From the NCBI RefSeq assembly GCF_003260275.1, contig NZ_QJHB01000011.1, positions 62,001 to 126,000 on the forward strand: DNA of 64,000 bases. The letters are read 5' to 3'. The translations under genes and the position numbers were made by a program. The notes beneath the pieces were generated by a model. That model did no database searches and was not told the DNA's origin. It saw only the letters and a program-made list of their open reading frames with translations. Below, in pieces: positions 52,366-60,735 of this stretch (position 1 is its first letter; the number at the start of each line of letters is the position of its first letter). The stretch is from Homoserinimonas sp. OAct 916. Its GTDB lineage: Bacteria > Actinomycetota > Actinomycetes > Actinomycetales > Microbacteriaceae.

Positions 52366-54380
52366 CACCAGATGGTGACCCGTTGGGCCTCGTCAAGCCA
52401 CAACTGGTCGGCGTCGGTCACTCCGAAGGCGTGGTAGAACTCGTCGATGTTGCGCACGATCTGGTTGCAACGGAATTCATTGGGCGCGTGCGGGTCGATC
52501 GCGATCAGCCGGATTGCCTCCTCGTCGCGCAACTTCATCTGCCACGCCTGCGCCCAGGAGAGGAAGAAGCGCTGCGCTCCGGTCAGAGAGTCCAGCACAG
52601 GCGGTTCTTTGCCGTCGAGCGAGATCAGGTAGGCCTTCCAGGCGATCGACAGCCCGCCCAGGTCTCCGATGTTCTCACCGATGGTCAGCGCCCCGTTGAC
52701 GTGGTGGTCGGGAATCTGCCTGGGGGCCAGGCCGTTGAACTGCTCGATCAAAGCCGCGGTCAGGGATTCGAAGGCTTCGCGGTCGGCTGCGGTCCACCAG
52801 TCGGTGAGCCGACCGTCGCCATCGTACTTGGAACCCTGGTCATCGAAGCCGTGCCCGATCTCGTGCCCGATCACCGCTCCGATTGCACCGTAGTTCGCTG
52901 CCGCATCGCGTTTGGGGTCGAAGAACGGATACTGCAGAATCGCCGCTGGGAACACGATCTCGTTGAAGCCCGGGTTGTAGTACGCGTTGATGGTCTGGGG
53001 GGTCATGAACCACTCGTCGCGATCGAGCGGTTTGCCGATCTTGCCCAGTTCCCGGTCGAACTCGTACCTGCTGGTGCGACGCACATTGCCGATCAGGTCG
53101 GCCTCGTCGATCTCGATCGAGGAATAGTCGCGCCATTTCACCGGGTAGCCGATCTTGGGCGTGAACTTTCCAAGCTTTGCCAGTGCCTTGGCGCGGGTGT
53201 CCTCGCCCATCCAGTCGAGCCCGGTGATCGATTGCCGGTACGCCTCGACCAGGTTCTTCACCAACTCGTCCATCTCGCCCTTGGCGGCGGGCGGAAAGTG
53301 CCGGTCGACGTAGATGCGGCCGACGGCCTCGCCGAGCGAGCCCTCCACGAGGGAGACGCCGCGCTTCCATCGTGCCCTCAGGGTGGGGGTTCCGGAGAGG
53401 GTCTTGCCATAGAAGCTGAAACTCTCGTCGACGAAGTCCGATGACAGCAGGCCTGCGGCTCCGCGAATGATCTGCCAGGCAAGCCAGTTCTTCCAGGCCT
53501 CAAGGCGGCCCTCGGTCAACAGGGCGCCCACCCCCGAGACGAAACTAGGCTGCCGAATGACGATCTCATCCAGCGCGCCGGCCGGAACTCCCAGCGCGGC
53601 GCTCCACACCCCCAGGTCGGCCGACGCCTGATCAGCGGGGGAGTCTTCTGACTGGAACAACTTTCTCACCTGCTCGAAAGCGAGCAGGTTATAGGTGGCC
53701 TCGGAATCCCTCGATCGCACGTTGTCCCAGTGGCGGGCGGCGATCAAGGTCTCCAACTCGAAGACGGATGCTGCCCGGGCTGCCGCGTCGTCGAGGCCGG
53801 CGAGGCGCAGCATCCGCTCGACGTGGCCGAGGTAGGCCTCCCGAACCGCGGCGAACCGCTCTTCGCGATAGTAGCTCTCGTCGGGCAGTCCGATACCGCC
53901 CTGTTCGGCGAAGACCAGGTAACGCTCCGGATTGCCGGGGTCGTTGTCGACGAACAACTGTAAGAAGCTCGACAGACCGTCGCGTTCTGCCGCGCCGATC
54001 GTGGAGAGCAATGCGTCAATCGTGTCGATGTCGGCGACCTCGGCCAACTGGGCGCTGATCGGGGTGACGCCGAGCGCTTCGATCCGGTCCTCGTCCATGA
54101 AACTCGCGTACAGGTCGCCGAACTGGCGCTCACCGGTTCCCGGCTCGGCCGACTGCGCCTCGATGATGATGTCACGCACCGCCGATTCGGCAGCTTCGGC
54201 CAGCAGCATGAACGAACCCCAGCGCGCCTTGTCCTCGGGGATCTCGGTGCGATCGATCCAGCGCCCGTTGACATGCCGGAACAGGTCGTCCTGCGGCCGC
54301 ACCCGGGGGTCGAGTTCGGCGATGTCGATGCCGGATTCTGCGTCGGCCTGTGCAGTCGTGTCAGTGGAGAGGTCAGTCAT
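52365..54380 (-). CDS. M13 family zinc metallopeptidase (neprilysin/PepO type)
   Basis: A 671-residue oligopeptidase. The zinc site is VIGHEIGHGFDDQG (HExxH), the third ligand is the Glu of TIGENIGDLGG, and NAYYNPGFNEIVFPAAIL is the NAYY/F substrate motif. Unlike eukaryotic relatives it lacks an N-terminal membrane helix, so it should act in the cytoplasm on small peptides. The -10 hexamer TAGGCT ends six bases before the ATG. Coupled to the serine hydrolase downstream. Confidence 0.93.
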   Translation of the reverse strand: MTDLSTDTTAQADAESGIDIAELDPRVRPQDDLFRHVNGRWIDRTEIPEDKARWGSFMLLAEAAESAVRDIIIEAQSAEPGTGERQFGDLYASFMDEDRIEALGVTPISAQLAEVADIDTIDALLSTIGAAERDGLSSFLQLFVDNDPGNPERYLVFAEQGGIGLPDESYYREERFAAVREAYLGHVERMLRLAGLDDAAARAASVFELETLIAARHWDNVRSRDSEATYNLLAFEQVRKLFQSEDSPADQASADLGVWSAALGVPAGALDEIVIRQPSFVSGVGALLTEGRLEAWKNWLAWQIIRGAAGLLSSDFVDESFSFYGKTLSGTPTLRARWKRGVSLVEGSLGEAVGRIYVDRHFPPAAKGEMDELVKNLVEAYRQSITGLDWMGEDTRAKALAKLGKFTPKIGYPVKWRDYSSIEIDEADLIGNVRRTSRYEFDRELGKIGKPLDRDEWFMTPQTINAYYNPGFNEIVFPAAILQYPFFDPKRDAAANYGAIGAVIGHEIGHGFDDQGSKYDGDGRLTDWWTAADREAFESLTAALIEQFNGLAPRQIPDHHVNGALTIGENIGDLGGLSIAWKAYLISLDGKEPPVLDSLTGAQRFFLSWAQAWQMKLRDEEAIRLIAIDPHAPNEFRCNQIVRNIDEFYHAFGVTDADQLWLDEAQRVTIW

Positions 54381-54386
54381 GCGTCC

Positions 54387-54392
54387 AGCCTA
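54387..54392 (-). promoter_or_regulatory. -10 element of the M13 peptidase gene (leaderless)
   Basis: TAGGCT on the minus strand, six bases before the ATG at 54380. Confidence 0.5.
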
Positions 54393-54422
54393 GGCGGTGC
54401 CGCTGACGATGCGGTGGGCGAG

Positions 54423-54815
54423 TCAACGCACCCTGCCGACGGCATCGATGGTCATCACGAGGATCACTCGTTCGGCCTTGTCCGGCGGCGCCGCCGTGCT
54501 CTCGTTTCCGTAGCGGCGGCCCAGTTCCTGATAGAACGAACTGCTCGGGTCGGCAATCACTTCGGTGAGGTGCCCACGCAGTTCGATGTACCGCATTGGG
54601 TCCGTCGGATCGGTGATCGCGAGGGTCATCGTCGGGTTGGCCTTGAGGTTGCGAAACTTGGAGCGCGTCGTCGTGTGGGTGAACCGGATGTTCTGGCCGT
54701 CGTACTCGAACCACATCGGATTGACTTGCACGTATCCGTCGGGGCGAATCGTCCCCAGCTGAGCGAAGATCGGGCGTTCAAGCAGGTCGAGGTGATCAGC
54801 GGGGATCTCAGACAT
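54423..54815 (-). CDS. PPOX-class flavin/F420-binding protein
   Basis: A 130-residue split-barrel protein: IFAQLGTIRPDGYVQVNPMWFEYDGQNIRFTHTTTRSKFRNLKANPTMTLAITDP. The TTTRSKFRNL stretch is typical of F420-dependent PPOX proteins in Actinobacteria, although FMN binding cannot be excluded. The enzyme reduces an unknown small molecule. Leaderless layout: TAAAAT ends six bases before the ATG. Confidence 0.85.
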   Translation of the reverse strand: MSEIPADHLDLLERPIFAQLGTIRPDGYVQVNPMWFEYDGQNIRFTHTTTRSKFRNLKANPTMTLAITDPTDPMRYIELRGHLTEVIADPSSSFYQELGRRYGNESTAAPPDKAERVILVMTIDAVGRVR

Positions 54816-54821
54816 GGCACC

Positions 54822-54827
54822 ATTTTA
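54822..54827 (-). promoter_or_regulatory. -10 element of the PPOX gene (leaderless)
   Basis: TAAAAT on the minus strand, six bases before the ATG at 54815. Confidence 0.5.
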
Positions 54828-54865
54828 GTTCACCGATCAGCGCCTGGCCCAGATTTTTCGCCGGC

Positions 54866-55564
54866 TCAGAGCATCTGGCCGAAGCCCTCGGCATCGGCCG
54901 TGCGCCCCGCCACCAGAATCGTGTCTTCAGGCTCGAGCACTGTGTCCAACTGCGCGTTCACCCAGCCCGCGTCACCCCGCTTGTACGCGGTGATGGTCAC
55001 TCCGTACTTGGCGCGCACCCGCATCTCGCCGAGCGGCCTGCCCAGCACCAACGCGTTCGGGGCCATCTTCACCAGAACGTAGTCCTGATCGACCTCGATG
55101 AAGTCCAGGGCGGCCCCGCGCACGAGGTGGGCGACCCGCCGACCCATGTCCTTCTCCGGGTAGACGACGTGATGGATCCCCAGTTGATTGAGGATCTGGC
55201 CGTGCGGATCAGTGACCGCCTTCGCCCACACAACCGGAATCTTGAACTTCAACAACAGCGAAGCGGTGAGGATGCTGGCCTGGATGTCGCTTCCGATCGC
55301 AATCACCGCACGGTCGAACTCCGGCACCGCAAGTTGACGAAGGGCCTCCTCCTTCGTGGCATCCGCCCGCACCACTTGGCTGAGCACACCGTTCAGGCTC
55401 TGCACGATCTCTTCGTCGGTGTCGATGCCGAGCACCTCTGTGCCTGATTTCATCAATTCCCCTGCGAGTGCGCACCCGAACCGGCCGAGGCCGATCACCA
55501 CCACCGAATCGGCCTCGGCGATACGGGCGGGGCGTGCACCGGGGAACATTCGTGACTTAGCCAA
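54866..55564 (-). CDS. Potassium uptake regulatory subunit (KtrA/TrkA family)
   Basis: A 232-residue cytoplasmic ring protein that gates the KtrB channel. RCK_N Rossmann domain: VVVIGLGRFGCALAGELMKSGTEVLGIDTDEE with the ribose-binding Asp; RCK_C domain from about residue 150 (VLVKMAPNALVLGRPLGEMRVRAKYGVTITA). TTG start at 55564, with AAAGG nine bases before it and an eight-base overlap with the KtrB stop; an ATG 15 bases later is less well placed. Coupled translation would keep the subunits in ratio. Confidence 0.88.
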   Translation of the reverse strand: MAKSRMFPGARPARIAEADSVVVIGLGRFGCALAGELMKSGTEVLGIDTDEEIVQSLNGVLSQVVRADATKEEALRQLAVPEFDRAVIAIGSDIQASILTASLLLKFKIPVVWAKAVTDPHGQILNQLGIHHVVYPEKDMGRRVAHLVRGAALDFIEVDQDYVLVKMAPNALVLGRPLGEMRVRAKYGVTITAYKRGDAGWVNAQLDTVLEPEDTILVAGRTADAEGFGQML

Positions 55565-56921
55565 TGACGGGCCTTTCCTGTGGATACTCATACAACAGCC
55601 TGCGATCATGCAGCGCAATCGCACTGCCGAGCGCCATCGGGCCCAACCGGCCGACGAACATGCACACCATGAGAATGAGATGGGCGCCCGTGGGCAGTTC
55701 TGCGGTGATCCCAGTGGACAGGCCGACCGTGCCGAAGGCAGAGACCACCTCGAACAACACCTGGTCGAGGTCACGCCCGGTCAACAGCATGATCGAGCCG
55801 CACGCCGCCACCACGAGGGCAGTCGCCAGCAGTACGACCGTGATCGCCTGGCGGTGCACGGAACGGGAGAGCCGCTTGCCGAAGATATTGACGGCGCCTT
55901 CGCCGGTCAGCTCGGTGTACATGATGAAGAAGAGCACGGCGAACGTGGTCACCTTGATACCGCCGGCCGTGCCGGCCGGCCCACCTCCGATGAACATCAG
56001 AACGTCCATGCCGAGCCACGTGGCCGGGTGCATGCTTCCGATGTCGATCGAGTTGAAGCCCGCGGTGCGGGTCTGCACCGATTGGAAGAATGCGGCAAGA
56101 ACCTTGGCTGGGTCGTCGAGGCTGCCCAAGGTCTTCGGGTTCGTCCACTCGACCGCTCCGATCAGCACCGTGCCGCCGATCAGCAGCACTGCGGTCATCC
56201 AGAGCACGAGCTTCGTGTTCATGCTCCAGTGCAACGGTTTGCGGAACTCTCGTCGCAGTTGCATGATGACCGGAAACCCGAGGCCGCCGAGGATGATGGC
56301 GGCCGCAATCGGTAGGCCGATGAACGGATCGGAGACGAACGGGACGAGATTGCCTTCGACCACCGAGAACCCGGCGTTGTTGAACGCCGACACCGCGTGG
56401 AAGACCCCCAGCCAGAGTGCCTGCCCGAAGTCGTGCCCGTATCCGAGCCAGAAGCGGAGCGTGAGCAGGAGCGCGACAGAGCCCTCGATGAGCCCTGAGA
56501 TCTTCGCGATGCCGCGGATCAGGCCCTTCACGTCACCCAGTGACAGCGCCTTCGTCTCGACAGCGGCGGTGAGCCGCGTGCGCACGGACAATTTTCGCGC
56601 GATGACAAGGCCGATCATGGAGGCGAAGATCATCACGCCGAACCCGCCCGCCTGGATCAGCACGAGAATCACGACCTGGCCGAATGGGCTCCAGTGGGTC
56701 GCCGTGTCGACCACGGTGAGCCCGGTGACGCAGACCGCGGAGGTCGCGGTGAACAGTGCCTCGATGATTGTCGTGTGGCCCTGGGCCGCGTGGGAAAACG
56801 GAAGGAGCAGGAGAAGCGAGCCCACGATGATTGCTGCGGCGAACGCGACCGCCACCGCCTGTGCGGGTCGCGCGCGGTGGAGGGTCCGTGTGCGTTTCGG
56901 CACCGTACTGCGGGTGGCCAC
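55557..56921 (-). CDS. Potassium uptake channel subunit (KtrB/TrkH family)
   Basis: A 454-residue inner-membrane protein with four M1-P-M2 repeats. The first selectivity filter is FTATSAVCVTGLT, the third repeat holds TRTAGFNSID, and the fourth AFGTVGLSTGI, each with the filter glycine. GTG start; TAAAGT ends six bases before it, so it is probably leaderless. With the overlapping KtrA-like gene it makes a Na+- or H+-linked K+ uptake system for osmotic adjustment. Confidence 0.9.
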   Translation of the reverse strand: MATRSTVPKRTRTLHRARPAQAVAVAFAAAIIVGSLLLLLPFSHAAQGHTTIIEALFTATSAVCVTGLTVVDTATHWSPFGQVVILVLIQAGGFGVMIFASMIGLVIARKLSVRTRLTAAVETKALSLGDVKGLIRGIAKISGLIEGSVALLLTLRFWLGYGHDFGQALWLGVFHAVSAFNNAGFSVVEGNLVPFVSDPFIGLPIAAAIILGGLGFPVIMQLRREFRKPLHWSMNTKLVLWMTAVLLIGGTVLIGAVEWTNPKTLGSLDDPAKVLAAFFQSVQTRTAGFNSIDIGSMHPATWLGMDVLMFIGGGPAGTAGGIKVTTFAVLFFIMYTELTGEGAVNIFGKRLSRSVHRQAITVVLLATALVVAACGSIMLLTGRDLDQVLFEVVSAFGTVGLSTGITAELPTGAHLILMVCMFVGRLGPMALGSAIALHDRRLLYEYPQERPVIG

Positions 56922-56927
56922 GCGCTC

Positions 56928-56933
56928 ACTTTA
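56928..56933 (-). promoter_or_regulatory. -10 element of the ktrB-like gene (leaderless)
   Basis: TAAAGT on the minus strand, six bases before the GTG at 56921. Confidence 0.5.
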
Positions 56934-57010
56934 GTCCTGTTCCACGCCGAATGTCGCGTGCACCCACAATACGGCCGGGCCCCGACTTGCCTTATAAGCT
57001 GTGTCATTGA

Positions 57011-58372
57011 ATGACGCCCTCGACCGCCCCCCGCACTCAGCCCTCTCCGGAAGATTCCGGATCCTCACCCACGACCCGCCGTAACCACTTCGTGGACCTC
57101 ACTCCGCTCAAAGTCAGCCCCGCATTCGCGCGCCTGTGGGTGGGCAGTGGCATCGCCGGCATCGGCAGCCAGATGACCTTCATGGCCGTCGGCCTGCACG
57201 TCTACCACCTCACCCAGTCCACCTTTGCGGTGGCGATGGTGGGCACGTTCGCCCTGGTGCCGATGGTTGCCGCAGGGCTCTACGGCGGCATGCTTGCCGA
57301 TGCGTTCGACCGCCGAAAGGTCGCACTGGTGGCGGCGATCGTGGCCTGGGCCTCGACCGGGACCATCGCCGGGTTGGCATGGCTGAATCTGGAGACGGTG
57401 TGGTCGCTCTATCTGCTGACCGCGCTCAACGCGGTGGCCGCGACGATCATCGGCACGTCCCGGGCCGCTATCCAACCGCGAATCCTGCCGCGCGAACTCC
57501 TCCCGGCCGCCGCAGCGCTCCAGGGGATCAGCTTCGGGCTGATGGTGACCGTCGGTCCGGCACTGGCCGGGATCCTGGTCGCCGGTGTCGGCTTCAACTG
57601 GACGTACACGATCGATGTCGTGCTGTTCGCCGCCGCCTTTCTTGGCATCGTCTCACTGCCGCCCATCGTGCCCGAGGGGGAGCGGCACCGTCCAGGCCTG
57701 GAGTCGATCCGGGTCGGTATCGCCTTTTTGAAGCGTGCCCCGAACATTCGCATGTCGTTCGTCGTCGACATCATTGCCATGACCTTCGGGCGGCCGCACG
57801 CCCTGTTTCCCGCCGTGGGGGCGGTGTTGCTCGGTGGCGGGGCGATCACGGTCGGGGTGCTCACCGCGGCCGTCGCGGTCGGGGCGCTCGTGAGCAGCAT
57901 CTTCTCCGGGCGCCTCGGCGGCGTGCGCTGGCAGGGCCGGGCCATCGGCTGGGCGATCGGCTTTTATGGGCTGTTCGTGTTTGGCTTCGGTGTTGTCCTG
58001 GGACTGGTCTCACTGGGCTGGTTGGGACAGGCGACGAACCAGGCGGCGGGCACGAACATGCCGGCGCTCGTGCTCGCGGCCATCATGCTCGCCGGAACCG
58101 GCGCCTCTGACAACGTGAGCGCGGTGTTCCGCACGACGATGCTGCAGACGGCGGTGCCCGACAACATGCGCGGGCGCCTGCAGGGAATCTTCACGGTGGT
58201 CGTCACCGGGGGCCCACGAGTCGGCGACCTCTACGTCGGTGTCATCGCGATCTTCGGGATGCTCTGGCTGCCGCCCGTGCTCGGCGGGCTGGTGATCATC
58301 GCGCTGATCGCGTTGCTGCTGCGCCTGCACAGCGGCTTCCGCCATTACGACGCTCTCAACCCGCTCCCGTAG
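57011..58372 (+). CDS. MFS exporter, MFS_3/EntS-like
   Basis: A 453-residue transporter with twelve predicted helices after a 35-residue polar N-terminus. Motif A appears as GGMLADAFDRRKVAL. The segment SDNVSAVFRTTMLQTAVPDNMRGRLQGIFTVVVTGGPRVGDL is typical of the EntS/MFS_3 group, which exports siderophores and other compounds. No siderophore genes are nearby, so the substrate is unknown. Divergent from the ktrB-like gene. Confidence 0.87.
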   Translation: MTPSTAPRTQPSPEDSGSSPTTRRNHFVDLTPLKVSPAFARLWVGSGIAGIGSQMTFMAVGLHVYHLTQSTFAVAMVGTFALVPMVAAGLYGGMLADAFDRRKVALVAAIVAWASTGTIAGLAWLNLETVWSLYLLTALNAVAATIIGTSRAAIQPRILPRELLPAAAALQGISFGLMVTVGPALAGILVAGVGFNWTYTIDVVLFAAAFLGIVSLPPIVPEGERHRPGLESIRVGIAFLKRAPNIRMSFVVDIIAMTFGRPHALFPAVGAVLLGGGAITVGVLTAAVAVGALVSSIFSGRLGGVRWQGRAIGWAIGFYGLFVFGFGVVLGLVSLGWLGQATNQAAGTNMPALVLAAIMLAGTGASDNVSAVFRTTMLQTAVPDNMRGRLQGIFTVVVTGGPRVGDLYVGVIAIFGMLWLPPVLGGLVIIALIALLLRLHSGFRHYDALNPLP

Positions 58373-58651
58373 GAGTCGCCGGCATTGCGATGTACGTTGC
58401 CGTGACGGGCGCCAAAAGGCTCATCCTGGGCCGGGCACTGAGGCGCACCTCACGGTTAACAGCCGCTCAGCCCATGATTTTTTGACGAGGGCCGCGATCG
58501 TCATCTCGTCGGATGCGGTCAGTCTCGTCAGCGCGTAGACGCTCGGCCATGATGCGGTTGTCATCTGGCTTATCGGCGAACTTCGCACGCACCTCCGTCT
58601 CGCCATCCGCCCCCGTGGCATCTGAAATTCTCAGCTGCTGAGCCCGCTCCT
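58373..58651. other. Intergenic region between MFS exporter and patatin gene
   Basis: About 280 bases between convergent genes. Short open frames exist on the minus strand but have no recognisable motifs or start signals. A T6 run at about 58479 is not preceded by a clear stem. Confidence 0.5.
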
Positions 58652-59674
58652 TCACGACGGCGCTGCCGCAACTGCTCGGAGCAGATCCTGGTACTTGCCC
58701 TGTTTCCACGCCGCCCAGTCCCAGGCGGTCAGAAAGTGCTGGCCGCTGCGCTGCCCATTTCCGAAAAGCGTGGCCTTGTCCTGCGGCGTCAAGGTGAAAT
58801 CGGTGGCGGCGAAGCCGGTGGTGTCGACAAAGATGGTGCGCGAGGCGAAGGCCGGGTCAACGATGTGCACCCGGTCGTGCGCCGACTGCATCGTGGCCAG
58901 CAGCGACTTGGCCAGCTCAAAACTGTTGGCGTCCGAGTTCCACGGAGCCTTGGTCAAGTTGGTGCGGGCCGAAAGTTTGACCCCGAGCGTGGGCCAGCGT
59001 TCCGGCTGGCCATCGGTGCGGTCGAAGATGTCGATCGGGTAGTTCGACAGCATGCCGCCATCGGTGCAGAGGATTTTCGGGTGACCGGTCACCTCCGGGT
59101 CGCAGGCCATGGTGAACGGTTCGAAGAAGAACGGAATGGAGGCCGAGGCGCGAACCGAATCCGCGACCGATTGGGTGTCGGGGTCGACGCCGAGCAGGCT
59201 GCGGTAGTCCCAGGGCAGCCGAAGCATGAAGCCCCGCGAGACATCCGACACGATCACGACCAGCTTGTAGCGTTGCTCGGGTGGCAGACTGCTGCCCGGG
59301 TCGTCCTGCTTGAGGTCTGCCCAGGTGTGGATGCCCCGGGCGGCGAGCGTCTGCTCGATCCAATCGTGCAGAAAGTTTCCCGAATACATGCCTTCATGAA
59401 AGATCAGCCCCAAGGCCGCCCCGATATGCGGGACATGTCCAAACGGCTTCGGAGTGTCTTCGAAGCGGGAGAAGTCGAGGTCGTCCATGATCTGTTTGAT
59501 TTCGGGCACCTGGTAGCCGGCAGCGAGCAGGGATGCGACGATGGCGCCGGCCGATGTTCCGGCCACCCGGTGAAAGGTGTACGGATCTTCGCGGTCTGCC
59601 AGTGCCGTGATCGCCCCGACCAGTCCGGAGCCCTTGACTCCCCCACCCTCGAGAACCAGATCTGCGTCGGCCAT
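58652..59674 (-). CDS. Patatin-like phospholipase
   Basis: A 340-residue lipid acyl hydrolase with a Ser-Asp dyad. The oxyanion loop is LEGGGVKGSGLVG, the nucleophile elbow is VAGTSAGAIVASLLA (GxSxG), and the catalytic Asp is in LCTDGGMLSNYPID (DGG). A substrate-lid region with SARTNLTKAPWNSD follows. No signal peptide. The start at 59674 (MADADLVLEGGG) is preferred to one eight codons earlier. Usual function is release of fatty acids from membrane lipids. Confidence 0.9.
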   Translation of the reverse strand: MADADLVLEGGGVKGSGLVGAITALADREDPYTFHRVAGTSAGAIVASLLAAGYQVPEIKQIMDDLDFSRFEDTPKPFGHVPHIGAALGLIFHEGMYSGNFLHDWIEQTLAARGIHTWADLKQDDPGSSLPPEQRYKLVVIVSDVSRGFMLRLPWDYRSLLGVDPDTQSVADSVRASASIPFFFEPFTMACDPEVTGHPKILCTDGGMLSNYPIDIFDRTDGQPERWPTLGVKLSARTNLTKAPWNSDANSFELAKSLLATMQSAHDRVHIVDPAFASRTIFVDTTGFAATDFTLTPQDKATLFGNGQRSGQHFLTAWDWAAWKQGKYQDLLRAVAAAPS

Positions 59675-59866
59675 GAGCCCCGCTCTTTTCTCGTGCAATG
59701 CACCAGCAGCACTTCTGCCGGTCCTGGACGTTCTCAGCGGATCACTCGAAGCCTCATCAAGTAGACCGGTGACATCCGCACTCTCATGCTCAGATTCCGC
59801 CTGTGCACGCTAGTTGTCAATACCCGGGACGCACAGCGATTTCCCGTGAATCGATCCAGGCACTCA

Positions 59867-59911
59867 TCGTGGTGTGGCTCTTCGTGGTGTGGCTCCTCGT
59901 GGTGTGGCTCC
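59867..59911. repeat. 15-bp minisatellite, three units
   Basis: TCGTGGTGTGGCTCT, then two copies of TCGTGGTGTGGCTCC. Intergenic, upstream of the patatin gene. Same period as the repeats at 10502 and 21496 but a different sequence. Confidence 0.9.
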
Positions 59912-59992
59912 ACGAATGTCTCGGCTCTCAGCCTGGGTGGAGCCTCAACACCGGCGCTCAAAACTAAAAAGGACTCTTTTCACACAGGCTTC

Positions 59993-60021
59993 TTGTCCCG
60001 CGACGATTGTATTGGTACATT
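59993..60021 (+). promoter_or_regulatory. Candidate promoter of the GntR gene
   Basis: TTGTCC, 17 bases, TACATT. The start site would give a leader of about 140 bases before the ATG at 60170. GATTGTATTGGTACATTGA here closely resembles the sequence at the amide operon promoter near 23579. Confidence 0.45.
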
Positions 60022-60169
60022 GAGGTAGAACGAGAAGAATACCGCTGTCCAGCGATTTGTCAGCCCCGGTTGGGACGGGCGGATCATCTCGCGGACCGAA
60101 CCGGAGTCTCTCGTCATGCACGGCTCAAGCACGACCGGGTACACCGAACAGAGCACTGGGAGTCCACAG

Positions 60170-60526
60170 ATGTTTCTCATTGAACCGCGCTCGGCGACAC
60201 CCCCGTTCGAACAGCTGCGCGTGCAGGTCATCGAACTGGTGCGGCAGGGCGAGCTGGTGCCGGGCGACAAGCTGCCCACGGTGCGCCGTCTCGCCGAAGA
60301 CTTGCGGCTCGCGCCGAACACGGTCGCGCGCGCCTACCGCGAGCTCGAGCGCGACGAGGTGATCGAGACCCGCGGCCGGCACGGCTCGTTCGTGGCCGCG
60401 ACCGGCGATGCCACCCAGAAGCAACTGCAGCTGGCCGCGGCCGCATACGCCGAACGCGCGAGGTCTTTGGGCGCCCAGCCCGCCGAGGCCCTGGCCATCG
60501 CGCGAGCCGCCCTCGGCATCCGCTGA
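60170..60526 (+). CDS. GntR family regulator, YtrA subfamily
   Basis: A 118-residue regulator: a GntR winged helix (PFEQLRVQVIELVRQGELVPGDKLPTVRRLAEDLRLAPNTVARAYRELERDEVIETRGRHGSFV) plus a short helical tail (KQLQLAAAAYAERARSLG) for dimerisation, which is the YtrA pattern. YtrA-type genes usually precede ABC transporters; here none follows, so the target is open. Start 60170 has GGGAG upstream. Confidence 0.87.
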   Translation: MFLIEPRSATPPFEQLRVQVIELVRQGELVPGDKLPTVRRLAEDLRLAPNTVARAYRELERDEVIETRGRHGSFVAATGDATQKQLQLAAAAYAERARSLGAQPAEALAIARAALGIR

Positions 60527-60735
60527 GCCGAGGGGTGTCAGGATGCTCTTCCCGCGCATCGGGAAGCGCATCCTCACGAACCTCACCGGATAGAGTCCGA
60601 CCGACGCCGGCGTAGGTTGACTCCAGTGAGCTGACAGGCACACGACGGTAATATGTTACGCATCACCGATAAGGCGTCACGCTCCGCGCATAACGCTCCT
60701 CGAAACGTAAGACACGCACCACGCGAAGGAACTCC

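Larger units (their letters stand above)
59675..60169. other. Intergenic region between patatin and GntR genes
   Basis: About 495 bases. It contains a three-unit 15-bp minisatellite (59867-59911), a small hairpin AAAAG-GACT-CTTTT near 59968-59981 and a promoter for the GntR gene (59993-60021). The short frames that translate the repeat (His-His-Glu-Glu-Pro or Ser-Trp-Cys-Gly) lack start signals and are not accepted as genes. Confidence 0.55.

Noticed and set aside
58467-58709. Small minus-strand frame after the MFS gene
   Set aside because: No motif, no ribosome binding site, and it overlaps the patatin 3' end in another frame.
59734-59961. Small His/Glu-rich frame (HHEEP repeat)
   Set aside because: The repeat is just the translation of the 15-bp minisatellite; no ATG or ribosome binding site and flanking sequence is not protein-like.
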